Positions 16,142-24,688 of a DNA stretch of 38,084 nt are shown here, one piece after another. The notes below the pieces were generated by a model that saw only the letters and a list, made by a program, of their open reading frames with translations, ran no database searches and was not told the DNA's origin. The stretch lies in NCBI GenBank assembly GCA_944393715.1, contig CALYBB010000022.1:1-38084 (forward strand), written 5' to 3'. The stretch is from an uncultured Alphaproteobacteria bacterium (GTDB taxonomy: Bacteria; Pseudomonadota; Alphaproteobacteria; RF32; CAG-239). Numbering within the stretch: position 1 is the stretch's first letter; each line of letters begins with the position of its first letter. A program made the position numbers and the translations under genes.

Positions 16142-17464
16142 TCAGGCTCTTTGTCCCCGCAGGCGTTTTTGCGCGCGCTCAAAACCAATAAGCGGCAACA
16201 AATTCTTAAGCTCCGGCCCATTCTCCAGCGCCGTCAGCGCTTTGCGGATTGGGTGGAACAACTCTTTTCCTTTTTTGCCGGTTTTGGCCTTAACGGCGTT
16301 CATCCACAAAGCATAAGTTTCCTCGTTCCACGGTTCAGGCGGTAATTCTTCAGCCGCTGCCATAGTCAGTGCTGCGTCCTCAATCAGAGGCTCCAGCGGT
16401 GCAAAACAAATATCATACCATTTGTCGGCTTCCGCCACACTGTCCAGATTACCGCGCACCGCCGCCCAAAATTCCGCACCACCGCGCACACGGTCTTTAA
16501 GCTTGTCATAAGGCATATGCCGCACAAAATGACGGTTAAAAATCTTCAACTCTTCTTCATCAAACTTTGGTTGTGCTCGTCCGAGTTTTGCCAGATCCAG
16601 CGTTGCCGCCAATGCTTCCAAATCATAAAAAGGCTCAATCGCTTCCGACGTCCCGAGCTTGGCCAAAAACGAGCATATAGCCATCGCCTCGATTCCTTCG
16701 GCTCTGAGCTCGCGCACACCAAGTGACCCCAGTCGTTTGGAAAGCTTTCCTTCCTTACCGGTCAAAAGCGGCAGATGCGCAAACACCGGAACCTTGCCGC
16801 CCAAAGCCTCAAACATCTGTACCTGTGCCGCCGTATTGGTTACATGATCCTCGCCGCGGATAATATGCGTAATCCCAAAATCAAAATCATCAATCACCGA
16901 CGGCAGATGGTACAAATAACTGCCATCTTCGCGAATAATCACCGGATCGGCCAAATTGGCGGCATCATAACACGTCTTGCCGCGCACCATATCATCCCAT
17001 TCAATTTTTCCCGCAATCAGCTTAAATCGATAATGCGGCCGCCGACCCTCTTGTTGGTAGCGCGCAACATCCTCCGCCGTCAGCTTCAACGCGCCACGGT
17101 CATAAATCGGCGGTTTTCCCTGGGCCATCAAGCGTTTGCGCATGACCTCAAGCTCCTCGGCCGTTTCATAACAGGCATAAATCCGTCCCTCAGCCTTCAG
17201 CTTAGCTACCACTTCGTCATAGCGTGCCACCCGCGCTGATTGTCTGGCTTCTTCGTCCCATTTCAACCCCAACCAGCCCAAGATATCACGAATGGCGTCC
17301 TCATATTCCTTTTTGGAACGCAAAACATCCGTATCGTCAATCCTCAGCAAAAACTTTCCGCCGAGCTTTCTGGCCAAAAGCCAGTTAAACACGGCTGTTC
17401 TGGTATTTCCGATATGCATAAAGCCGGTCGGGCTCGGCGCAAATCTGACCTTCACATCACTCAT
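16142..17464 (-). CDS. gltX: Glutamyl-tRNA synthetase
   Basis: 440 aa class I synthetase. HIGN (17-20) in FAPSPTGFMHIGNTRTA, KLSKR (240-244), and RIDDTD at 41-46. The ATG at 17464 is chosen; the in-frame TTG one codon earlier is less likely. Many alphaproteobacteria carry two GltX types that share charging of tRNA-Glu and tRNA-Gln; the IDDTD form resembles the second type, but specificity cannot be decided from one copy. Between mlaC and cysS in the same direction. Confidence 0.96.
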   Translation of the reverse strand: MSDVKVRFAPSPTGFMHIGNTRTAVFNWLLARKLGGKFLLRIDDTDVLRSKKEYEDAIRDILGWLGLKWDEEARQSARVARYDEVVAKLKAEGRIYACYETAEELEVMRKRLMAQGKPPIYDRGALKLTAEDVARYQQEGRRPHYRFKLIAGKIEWDDMVRGKTCYDAANLADPVIIREDGSYLYHLPSVIDDFDFGITHIIRGEDHVTNTAAQVQMFEALGGKVPVFAHLPLLTGKEGKLSKRLGSLGVRELRAEGIEAMAICSFLAKLGTSEAIEPFYDLEALAATLDLAKLGRAQPKFDEEELKIFNRHFVRHMPYDKLKDRVRGGAEFWAAVRGNLDSVAEADKWYDICFAPLEPLIEDAALTMAAAEELPPEPWNEETYALWMNAVKAKTGKKGKELFHPIRKALTALENGPELKNLLPLIGFERAQKRLRGQRA

Positions 17465-17500
17465 CAAATCAAAGCCTTAAAAAAACAATTTGCCCCGAGG

Positions 17501-18196
17501 TTAGCCTTTTTTTGCCCCAATTTCAAGGGAATTTTGCTGCTTTGAAACATTTTCCTGCAGCTGGTGCTCAATTGACGATGTCAAAATTTCCAAATCCTCC
17601 AAAAACCATTCCATTTCACCGTCATCCTGTGCAATCATCTCGTAAAACTTGCCCCGATAAGTCAAAAGCAAACTGCTTTCCGCCACTTTGACATCAACCG
17701 CCTTGATAATACCGCCCACTTTGTGAAGCCTGAAGATTAATGTCACATCTTGTCCTTCCGGCTTACCGTTTTTTGTGCCCAAAGTCACATGCACATTTGT
17801 CGCCACATTGACAAAATCGCCTTCTTTTTCCGCCCCTTTTATCTCATAGGTCAGTTTTTTGGCATAATCAAGCGGCAGCGTTTTGTAATAAGCCAATCCA
17901 TAGCGCACAAACAAATCGCGGTAGCGCTTTTGCTGTTCTGCCGTCATTTGTGGCCAATACCGCCCCACGACAAAGCGACTGACATAATCTATATCTATAT
18001 AGGTCATAAACAGGGCATCAAGTTGCCGGTAACGTTCAACCAAGTCCGGCTCCTGAAAACTCATCAACAATTCTTCACCTTTGGTGGCAGCAAACCGGCG
18101 CGCCTCTTCGACTGTTACATCTTCCGCGCGGCACACTCCCGCCGCAACCAGCATCACGCAACCTGTGATAACTTGCAAAAATTTGTTACTTTTCAT
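17501..18196 (-). CDS. mlaC: MlaC/Ttg2D-family periplasmic phospholipid-binding protein
   Basis: 231 aa. Signal peptide 1-24 ending in RAEDV. Family features: an early helix bundle (LVERYRQLDALFMTYIDIDYVSRFVVGRYWPQMTAEQQKRYRDLFVRYGLAYY) and a later VTLIFRLHKVGGIIKAVDVKVAESSLLLTYRGKFYEMIA. Known members ferry phospholipids between the outer-membrane MlaA and inner-membrane MlaFED. No other mla gene is nearby. A C-terminal charged tail (LEDLEILTSSIEHQLQENVSK) extends past the family core. AAGGTAA precedes the start. Confidence 0.88.
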   Translation of the reverse strand: MKSNKFLQVITGCVMLVAAGVCRAEDVTVEEARRFAATKGEELLMSFQEPDLVERYRQLDALFMTYIDIDYVSRFVVGRYWPQMTAEQQKRYRDLFVRYGLAYYKTLPLDYAKKLTYEIKGAEKEGDFVNVATNVHVTLGTKNGKPEGQDVTLIFRLHKVGGIIKAVDVKVAESSLLLTYRGKFYEMIAQDDGEMEWFLEDLEILTSSIEHQLQENVSKQQNSLEIGAKKG

Positions 18197-18248
18197 AAAA
18201 TTTTACCTTATAGTGAGCAAAGAAACCTACCTTTTATTATAACGGCAA

Positions 18249-19271
18249 ATGGTTAATAAAATGAGTCTGAGATTTGTCTTTTTTGCGCTGGCAGCTCTAT
18301 GCTGGAGTTCTGCTGCCTTGGCTGATGCCGGTTTTAGCTATATCCGGCCACGACACTTTGTTGTTTGCGGAATCAATAGCGAATACAAAAGTCTGGCTCA
18401 TAAAAAAGACGGTATCTGGCAGGGTTTTGACGCCGATATTTGCCGTGCGGTAGCGGCTGCTATTTTGGGCAATGCCGAAAGCTTCAAGCTGATTCCAGTC
18501 AAATCAACCGCAATCGGCAAAGCACTCAACGGCGGCAAAATTGACATCATGCTTGGGCACTCTTCCCTGACCGCCGCCGAAGAAGCCGAACAATATGTTA
18601 TCCCTGTGGATACTCTCTTCCTTGACCGACAGATATTTGCTTCGCGCAAAGCAACCAATGCCTCTTCCATGAGGGATTTTACCGGCGCCAAAGTCTGCGT
18701 CCTGCAAAATTCTCCGGCCGAAGTTTTTCTAAATGAATACAACCAAAAATACGCCCTCAATTTTAATATTTTAACCCAACCCTCATTGACATCTCTCAAA
18801 GAGGCTTTCTATCTCAACCGTTGCGAACTCATCAGCGGCGACGAAATATTTATCAATGACATCGTCACCAATTTTCCCAGCAAAGAACCTGCTGTTGTCT
18901 TGCCCGAAGAAATTGCCTACATTCCCGTCAAAATTTACACTGCCGGCAACAACACCACCCTAAACATTGCCTTGCGCTGGATCATAAACGCCCTAAAGCT
19001 GGCCGATGCCGCAGGTATTACTGCGCAAAACATTGACATCTTTGCGGCCTCCCGCAGCCGGTCTTTGCAAAATTTGCTGGGAATCAAAGAAAATGTCTGG
19101 AACAAACTAAACCTAAACCCCTTATGGTTCCGCTCCTACATTTCTCTTTACGGAAGTTACTATCAGATTTTGGAACGAAATCTCGGAAAAGGTTCACCTT
19201 TGCAGTTGAATATGGAACAAAACAAGCTGATCACTAACGGCGGCTATTTATCTTTCCAACCTTTTCTTTAA
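18249..19271 (+). CDS. Periplasmic amino-acid-binding protein (AapJ/GltI-like)
   Basis: 340 aa. Signal peptide ending at AALADAG. The type II periplasmic binding fold is indicated by VCGINSEYKSLAHKKDGIWQGFDADICRAVAAAILGN, matching polar amino-acid ABC transporter binding proteins (Glu/Gln/Asp/Asn type). No permease or ATPase gene adjoins it, so it is an orphan subunit here. Start uncertain: ATG 18249 and ATG 18261 (MSLRF) are both possible with no ribosome site; both keep the signal peptide. The 3' end overlaps the convergent esterase gene by 38 bp. Divergent from mlaC. Confidence 0.85.
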   Translation: MVNKMSLRFVFFALAALCWSSAALADAGFSYIRPRHFVVCGINSEYKSLAHKKDGIWQGFDADICRAVAAAILGNAESFKLIPVKSTAIGKALNGGKIDIMLGHSSLTAAEEAEQYVIPVDTLFLDRQIFASRKATNASSMRDFTGAKVCVLQNSPAEVFLNEYNQKYALNFNILTQPSLTSLKEAFYLNRCELISGDEIFINDIVTNFPSKEPAVVLPEEIAYIPVKIYTAGNNTTLNIALRWIINALKLADAAGITAQNIDIFAASRSRSLQNLLGIKENVWNKLNLNPLWFRSYISLYGSYYQILERNLGKGSPLQLNMEQNKLITNGGYLSFQPFL

Positions 19272-19950
19272 TATGTTGTTCAATAAAACAGCGCGCTTCA
19301 AGCACCGCCGCTTCGGTAATTTTGTGTCCGGCTTCTTTAATAACGGCCGTATCAACCTGACACCCCATATCACGCAAATTCCGTGCCGTAAAATCCAGAG
19401 CCTCAAACCTGACCATATTATCGGCATCACCGTGCATCAACAAAAAATCCGGTCGGCTGTGTTTGTGTTTTTCGACATAGCCGCGCGCAGCCAAAATACC
19501 GCTGAAGCTTACAACCCCGCCTAATTTATGCGGGCACATCAACCCGCTGTAAATAGCACACATGGCACCTTGTGAAAAACCACACAAAAACAAATCTTCA
19601 TACCCAAGAGCATATTCCGAAAGCAGATTATCAACATATTGTAAAATATAATGATTAGCTTCTTCCAGCCCGACGGTCATGCGATTATAAAGCTCAATAA
19701 ATTCTTCCCATGACGTCGTAATTCTTCTCTTGTCGTCAGGATCAAACTGGTGCATCGAATACCATTGCCGCTTGGTCTTATCCACTTCGTTCAAGCACGG
19801 AGCCTGAGGAATATGCAATGCCGTATTTTCCAAAGACAGCAAAGCACCGGTCTTGCGTTCAATATGTTCCGCCGTATCCTGATATCCGTGCAAAAACACA
19901 ATCAGCCTTTTTGGATTTCCCGTTACATGAGCAATCTCTTCGCCAATCAT
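19234..19950 (-). CDS. Carboxylesterase/phospholipase family alpha/beta hydrolase
   Basis: 238 aa. Serine-hydrolase triad: Ser126 in GFSQG, Asp177 in HGDADNMV and His209 in EAGHKI; oxyanion segment FLHGYQD at 19-25. It matches the Abhydrolase_2 group (carboxylesterase, lysophospholipase and acyl-thioesterase type), usually cytoplasmic. ATG 19950 preferred over the in-frame GTG at 19953. Substrate cannot be predicted. Convergent with the binding-protein gene and sharing its last 38 bp. Confidence 0.88.
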   Translation of the reverse strand: MIGEEIAHVTGNPKRLIVFLHGYQDTAEHIERKTGALLSLENTALHIPQAPCLNEVDKTKRQWYSMHQFDPDDKRRITTSWEEFIELYNRMTVGLEEANHYILQYVDNLLSEYALGYEDLFLCGFSQGAMCAIYSGLMCPHKLGGVVSFSGILAARGYVEKHKHSRPDFLLMHGDADNMVRFEALDFTARNLRDMGCQVDTAVIKEAGHKITEAAVLEARCFIEQHIKEKVGKINSRR

Positions 19951-20024
19951 CACGCCCTTGCCCCTTTGCCTAAATTATGTCTGAATCCTAAATAACGAAA
20001 ATATCTAAACAAATCGTAAACAAA

Positions 20025-20052
20025 AAATTCCGCCTTTCAATCGGCGGAATTC
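20025..20052 (-). terminator. Terminator of the lipoprotein gene
   Basis: AATTCCGCC/GGCGGAATT 9-bp stem, 8-nt loop, then a T-run on the minus strand, 18 nt past the lipoprotein stop at 20070. It would separate this gene from the esterase downstream. Confidence 0.75.
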
Positions 20053-20069
20053 AAGAACATTTTTATTTT

Positions 20070-20849
20070 TCAATCATCGCTTTGCAAAATCATATACGTC
20101 AGCGATTTCTCATCCGCCTTCAATATCCTCAACCCTTTGCCGTTAATAGTAATCAACCCTGGCTTGTTCGGAAAACTTATTTGCTCGAACCTCCCACCGG
20201 AATCGCTGTCTGCATCATAAGCCAGATAATCAAACCATATACGATCAAGCTTTATCCCGTTATACTTAACTTCATAACCTTTTTTAACGTTGCTGACCTC
20301 ATCGCGCATTTTGGCAATTATTTGCATCTTCATATCCGACGGGTAAACAAAAATCTCCTCATCAAGGATCTTCAAAACGCCGTCATCAATCCAACCGGCA
20401 CGGTTATAAAAATTTCCCTTTTCATCAAACAAAAAGACATAATCCCCCAGCCCGCTTTCCAGCAAAGCATAGCGAACACCGTCAACCGTCGTCCAGCCGA
20501 GTATTTTATATTCTTTACGGTTATCAAGCTTCATCGGAAAGGATTGATTTTGCAGCACGCCCTTTTTAGTCGGCCTATAAACATACGACCGATACATATC
20601 GCGATTAAAAAACTTATCGCTCAAAATAGCTTCGCCTTTTTCAACCGTAATAGCCTTGTTCAAAACATAATCATGTTCCCGCTCGTCGCTGCTGCTGACA
20701 AGCTCTTCATCTTGCTCAATAAAATCAATACTATAGCCCGTATAAGCATTAAGGATTTTGGTTCTGACCGGCATCAAATCATAATCGCCGGCACGCAAAC
20801 ACCCGCCCAACGCCAAACAGATTACCAAACCGACAATTTTTTTCTTCAT
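20070..20849 (-). CDS. Hypothetical lipoprotein
   Basis: 259 aa from ATG 20849 (an in-frame GTG at 20864 adds five residues). Signal peptide with a lipobox LGGC (cysteine at about 17), so likely a lipid-anchored envelope protein. The body is mixed beta (YKILGWTTVDGVRYALLESGLGDYVFLFDEKGNFYNRAGW; a similar ending VDYLAYDADSDSGGRFEQISFPNKPG) with no motif I recognise. Its own terminator and no close same-strand neighbour suggest a single-gene unit. Confidence 0.72.
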   Translation of the reverse strand: MKKKIVGLVICLALGGCLRAGDYDLMPVRTKILNAYTGYSIDFIEQDEELVSSSDEREHDYVLNKAITVEKGEAILSDKFFNRDMYRSYVYRPTKKGVLQNQSFPMKLDNRKEYKILGWTTVDGVRYALLESGLGDYVFLFDEKGNFYNRAGWIDDGVLKILDEEIFVYPSDMKMQIIAKMRDEVSNVKKGYEVKYNGIKLDRIWFDYLAYDADSDSGGRFEQISFPNKPGLITINGKGLRILKADEKSLTYMILQSDD

Positions 20850-20942
20850 AGCTTTTATTTTCACATCATATAAAGTTATTTTTAATTATTATACCATAAA
20901 CTCCATTTAGTAAATAAATTTATAACATCTTATAGGATAAGT

Positions 20943-21827
20943 GTGCAAATGCCTTCCGTCTGCTGGCAAATAATCTTTCGTCCTACGCAGGAGCCGTCGC
21001 CTGCCTTTGAGGATTTTATGGATTCTTTTTTTGAGGTCAGTTCCCAAAACTACGCCTCATCGCCGGACAAACCCGACGAATATGTCGGCTATCAAAGCGG
21101 ATCGTTTGACGAACAGTCCATGCTTTCGGCTGCCCGCGCCTTAGACGTTGAACTTCCTCCTTATGAAATCAGCGAGCTCAAAAGCGACAATTGGCTCAAA
21201 GACTACGTCATCAAATTTCCGCCTTTTGAAGTCGGCGATTTTTGCATCTACGGCATTCATGAAACCGCCGCACCGCAAACATCAAAAATTCCCCTGCAAA
21301 TCTATGCAGCAACTGCCTTTGGTTCCGATCACGCAACCACCCGCGGCTGCATCGCTGCCCTATGCGAGCTCAAACACCACGGCTTTGCGCCGCGCAAAAT
21401 CTTAGATATCGGCACCGGCTCTGGCATTCTTTCTCTGTGCGCTGCAAGCCTCTGGCCACAAGCTTCCATTTTTGCCGGCGACATTGACGACGAAGCGGTT
21501 ATCGTCGCCGCGGCCAATGCCGAGACCAACCGCCTCAATCGTCGCATTACCGCCTTTTTGAGCGACGGCTACCAAAACCCGCAAATTGCCGCTCAGGCAC
21601 CATACGACCTCATCCTGAGCAATATTTTGGCCAATCCGCTGATATCTTTTGCGCCTGATTTGTCTAGGAATCTGGCGACCGGCGGCTATGCCATCCTCTC
21701 CGGCTTTGTCAACGACCAAACATCCGACGTCATAGCGGCTCACCAAGCCCATAATCTAAAACAAGCCAAACTTTATTCCATCGACAACTGGCGCGTTGCA
21801 CTCTTACACAAGGCAAAAAAATCATGA
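20943..21827 (+). CDS. prmA: Ribosomal protein L11 methyltransferase
   Basis: 294 aa. N-terminal substrate-binding domain, then a class I SAM methyltransferase: ILDIGTGSGILSLCAA is the SAM-binding motif, DIDDEAV the acidic strand-2 end, and LILSNILANPL the family motif. FGSDHATTRGC corresponds to the conserved FGTGxHxTT segment. GTG 20943 and ATG 20949 are both possible; AGGA fits the GTG better. It overlaps the aminopeptidase start by 4 nt (ATGA). Confidence 0.93.
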   Translation: MQMPSVCWQIIFRPTQEPSPAFEDFMDSFFEVSSQNYASSPDKPDEYVGYQSGSFDEQSMLSAARALDVELPPYEISELKSDNWLKDYVIKFPPFEVGDFCIYGIHETAAPQTSKIPLQIYAATAFGSDHATTRGCIAALCELKHHGFAPRKILDIGTGSGILSLCAASLWPQASIFAGDIDDEAVIVAAANAETNRLNRRITAFLSDGYQNPQIAAQAPYDLILSNILANPLISFAPDLSRNLATGGYAILSGFVNDQTSDVIAAHQAHNLKQAKLYSIDNWRVALLHKAKKS

Positions 21828-23497
21828 TCACTATTTCCGAATTGCAAAAAAAACTTATCAAACACAAACTTGACGCTTGTATCATCACCCGCGGCAATAT
21901 GTTCTTAGGCGAGGACACCCTGCCGGAAGAAAATCTGCTCTGCCGCTTAACCGGTTTCAGCGGCTCTGCCGGCAAGCTCATCATCTTTCGCAAGCGTGCT
22001 TGTTTGTTGGTTGACGGCCGTTATGACATTCAGGCCAGATCTCAGGTTGATTCAAAAGTAGTTGAGGTCTTCTGCACCCGCGATTCACTTGGTTCATGGA
22101 TCCGACACAACATTGAAAACAGCTGCCGATTTGCCTACAACCCATGGTGCCACTCAATTGCCGAGGTCGATTTCTGGAAACGCGCCTTAACCGATCATGA
22201 ATTTATCGAAATGCCGTCCGATTTCCCCGCTATACAACCTTCCTCTCGCGAGGCCGAGATTTTCGAACTTAAAGAACGCTTTGCCGGCATTTCCGCCGAC
22301 GAAAAAATTTCGTATCTGACTCATTTTTGTGCCGAAAACAAGCTTGATGCCTATTTTGTAAGCGAATGCGACAATGTTTCATGGTTATTAAATCTCCGTT
22401 CCAACCTGCTTAAAAACACACCGGTTTTAAGGGCGTTTGCGCTCACTTCCGCCGATGGCGGAATAAGTTTGTTTGTCAACGACTTTGCCAAACTCGAAAC
22501 CGAACTTGACAACTGGCGTGGCAAGACCATCGGCCTATCATTCAACCGCTGCCCAAAAAAGATCCAAACCCTGCTCAAAGAACGTCGCATCCGCTGCGCC
22601 AATATTGCCGATCCGATTACAGACTGGAAAGCCGTTAAAAATCCGATTGAAATTGCCGGTTTCAAATCCGCCCATCAGCGCGACGGTGTGGCTCTCTGCC
22701 ATTTTTTACACTGGCTTGATGCCAATTGGCAAACTGCCGACGAACTCGGCATTGTCGCCAAACTTCACGAATTCCGCACCCACGGCGAAAACTACTATTC
22801 TGAAAGCTTTGCCACCATTGCCGGTTTTGCCTCGAACGGAGCCGTCGTCCATTACCAGCCCACGGAACAAACCAATCGCAAACTGGAATCCGGCTCATTA
22901 CTGCTGCTTGACAGCGGCGCCCAATATTTTGACGGCACCACCGACATCACCCGCACTCTTGCCATTGGCAAACCGACGCCAGAGATGATTGACAGCTATA
23001 CCGAGGTCTTAAAAGCGCATATAGCCGCGGCTTCGGCTCTGCTGCCGCCGGACACCCCAGGTCTGGTGCCCGACACTCTGGCGCGGGCGGTCTTGTGGCA
23101 CTTTGGCAAAGACTACGCCCACGGCACCGGTCACGGCGTCGGCCATTTTCTAAACGTCCACGAAGGACCGCAGTCTTTGTCGTTAAAGAGTCTGGCGCCG
23201 CTCAAAGCCGGCATGATAACCTCGATTGAACCAGGCTACTATAAAGAAAACGCTTACGGCATCCGTATTGAAAATCTGTACCTGCTGGAAGAAACAAGCA
23301 TCAACAATACCCCCATGCTCAAATTCACGCCTCTGACCATGGTGCCGTTTGACCGCCGCCTGATAAACAAAGCACTGTTGTCGCCGGCAGAAATTGACTG
23401 GGTTAACGCCTATCACCAAAAGGTCCTGACGGCTCTGTCCGGTTTCCTTCCCGCGGAAGAAAACGCTTGGCTGCAAGCCGCCGCTGCACCGCTTTAG
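21824..23497 (+). CDS. pepP: Xaa-Pro aminopeptidase (aminopeptidase P, M24B)
   Basis: 557 aa three-domain aminopeptidase P. Two N-terminal creatinase-like domains (1-~300) and a C-terminal pita-bread domain with the dinuclear metal ligands Asp363 and Asp374 (LLDSGAQYFDGTTDITRT), His437 (HGTGHGVGH), Glu469 (SIEPGYY) and Glu483 (IRIEN). Releases an N-terminal residue preceding proline. The long, eukaryote-like form is common in alphaproteobacteria. It overlaps prmA by four bases, so the pair is co-translated. A repeat-rich stretch follows. Confidence 0.94.
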   Translation: MITISELQKKLIKHKLDACIITRGNMFLGEDTLPEENLLCRLTGFSGSAGKLIIFRKRACLLVDGRYDIQARSQVDSKVVEVFCTRDSLGSWIRHNIENSCRFAYNPWCHSIAEVDFWKRALTDHEFIEMPSDFPAIQPSSREAEIFELKERFAGISADEKISYLTHFCAENKLDAYFVSECDNVSWLLNLRSNLLKNTPVLRAFALTSADGGISLFVNDFAKLETELDNWRGKTIGLSFNRCPKKIQTLLKERRIRCANIADPITDWKAVKNPIEIAGFKSAHQRDGVALCHFLHWLDANWQTADELGIVAKLHEFRTHGENYYSESFATIAGFASNGAVVHYQPTEQTNRKLESGSLLLLDSGAQYFDGTTDITRTLAIGKPTPEMIDSYTEVLKAHIAAASALLPPDTPGLVPDTLARAVLWHFGKDYAHGTGHGVGHFLNVHEGPQSLSLKSLAPLKAGMITSIEPGYYKENAYGIRIENLYLLEETSINNTPMLKFTPLTMVPFDRRLINKALLSPAEIDWVNAYHQKVLTALSGFLPAEENAWLQAAAAPL

Positions 23498-23531
23498 GAA
23501 ACATCACCCTGCCCTGTCAAAACACCATTAT

Positions 23532-23620
23532 TGTCATCGCTCCGGCGGAAGCATTCTTCCCATTTAAACCTGTCATCGCTCCGGCGGAAGCATTCTTCCG
23601 CCGGATCAGCGATCTTCCGC
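23532..23620. repeat. Composite hairpin repeat: half unit, CATTTAAACC linker, full unit
   Basis: A 29-bp half unit (23532-23560) is repeated identically at 23571-23599 after a CCATTTAAACC-containing linker. The second copy completes a two-level hairpin: outer arms ATCGCT (23575-23580) and AGCGAT (23608-23613), inner perfect 10-bp arms 23581-23590 and 23595-23604 around CATT, then CTTCCGC. The same plan recurs at 24188 and 24537. Confidence 0.85.
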
Positions 23621-23700
23621 TTGTCCTCTTTAAATCCGCCCGACCGACATTATATTTTTTCTTGCATTTTTTCATACCAAAAATTCAAGGAGAAACAATC

Positions 23701-24150
23701 ATGAAATATTTTGCCTTTGTATTGGGCTTTTTTGCCATCTGCGCCGTTGCTTTTGCCCAAGACGGCAACAAGATTCTCGAAACCGAAGTTGAGGAACAGT
23801 ATTTTCAAAACGAGAACCAGAACCCCGATAAATCAATCATCTACATTTTCTTCAACAACCAACCCTGCCCGACCTGCCCGCAGGCCGTTGAAATGATTGA
23901 GGAAGTTTATAACCAAAACTTCTTGAACAATTACAGTCTGTACACCATCAACTACGGTGAGGATTCCAACGCCGGCTTTATCCAGACCTATGCTTTGAGC
24001 AACCCTCTGGAAGTAGTTATGGTTGACGTTGAAGACGGCGAGGTTCAGGGCTATCAAAAGATTGAGGGGCTTCAGGACATGGTAACCAATTCCGAAGGCT
24101 TTAACGAGTATTTTATCACACAGGTCAACGGTTATCTTGGCAACGAATAA
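23701..24150 (+). CDS. Exported thioredoxin-like protein with CPTC motif
   Basis: 149 aa from ATG 23701, which has AAGGAG 9 nt upstream. Signal peptide MKYFAFVLGFFAICAVAFAQ, then a small thioredoxin-like domain: YIFFNNQPCPTCPQAVEMIEEVY with the redox pair Cys56 and Cys59, a following strand YSLYTINYG, and NPLEVVMVDV before the last strand. Likely a periplasmic disulfide reductase or isomerase; partner unknown. It lies alone between repeat clusters. Confidence 0.78.
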   Translation: MKYFAFVLGFFAICAVAFAQDGNKILETEVEEQYFQNENQNPDKSIIYIFFNNQPCPTCPQAVEMIEEVYNQNFLNNYSLYTINYGEDSNAGFIQTYALSNPLEVVMVDVEDGEVQGYQKIEGLQDMVTNSEGFNEYFITQVNGYLGNE

Positions 24151-24187
24151 AGAATGTCGCTCCGTTAGGCAAGCACACTCCCAATAA

Positions 24188-24263
24188 TGTCATGCCGCCT
24201 TGGCATTTAAACCTGTCACCCCTCCCGTCCAAGCATTCTTGGACGGGATAAGGGGGCTTCCGC
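24188..24263. repeat. Composite hairpin repeat, second copy
   Basis: Short half unit TGTC-ATGCC-GCCTT-GGCAT (24188-24206), the linker ending in TTTAAACC, then a full unit: TGTC 24214-24217, outer arms CCCCT/AGGGG, inner 10-bp arms 24224-24233 and 24238-24247 around CATT, ending CTTCCGC at 24263. The bases in both stems differ from the 23571 unit, yet pairing is kept. Confidence 0.8.
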
Positions 24264-24335
24264 TTATCAAAAAACAGTAGAAGATTCCTAATCCTCGGCC
24301 TAAGACTCCAGAGGAATGACATTTTAAATCTTACG

Positions 24336-24447
24336 GTCATTCTGACCCTTTTTCCCGTCATCCTGACCCTTTTTCCCGTCATCCTGAACCTTTTTTCCCG
24401 TCATCCTAAGCCCCTTTCCCGTCATCCTGAGCGCAGCGAAGGATCTC
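24336..24447. repeat. 21-bp tandem array ending in a full hairpin unit (left copy)
   Basis: Units starting GTCATC/TCTGA at 24336, 24357, 24378, 24400 and 24421, with periods 21, 21, 22 and 21. The first four are 5' fragments plus a C/T-rich spacer. The fifth is complete: GTC-ATCCT...AGGAT-CTC with outer arms ATCCT (24424-24428) and AGGAT (24440-24444). The same plan is found at 28979-29090. Confidence 0.85.
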
Positions 24448-24459
24448 CTTTTTTTTCCC

Positions 24460-24527
24460 GTCATTCTGAGAGGCGTCAGCCTCGAAGAATCTCCCAGATT
24501 CTTCGTCGCAACAACTCCTCAGAATGA
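24460..24527. repeat. ATTCT/AGAAT hairpin unit with inverted partner
   Basis: GTC-ATTCT...AGAAT-CTC (24460-24493) with inner GAGGC/GCCTC arms, followed by an inverted GTCATTCTGAG copy (reads CTCAGAATGAC at 24517-24527), so the whole segment can fold as one larger hairpin. Confidence 0.75.
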
Positions 24528-24536
24528 CATAATAAT

Positions 24537-24624
24537 GTCACCCCGCCTCAAAAGGCATTCCTCCCATTTAAACCTGTCACCCCGCCTCAAGAGGCATGCC
24601 TCTTGAGGCTAAGGGGTCTTCCGC
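24537..24624. repeat. Composite hairpin repeat, third copy
   Basis: Half unit TGTCACCCCGCCTC... (from 24537), the linker with CATTTAAACC, then a full unit with outer arms ACCCC (24579-24583) and GGGGT (24613-24617) around a perfect 26-nt palindrome (24584-24609), ending CTTCCGC at 24624. Confidence 0.82.
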
Positions 24625-24647
24625 TCATACCCTAACCGGTTTAAAAC

Positions 24648-24675
24648 AAAAAACCGGAGCCCTGAGGGGCTCCGG
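24648..24675 (-). terminator. Terminator of the Bacteroidota-like barrel gene
   Basis: CCGGAGCCC/GGGGCTCCGG stem with a 3-nt loop, then six T on the minus strand, 14 nt past the stop at 24689. It is a strong intrinsic terminator. Confidence 0.85.
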
Positions 24676-24688
24676 AAAAAGGTTCCTA

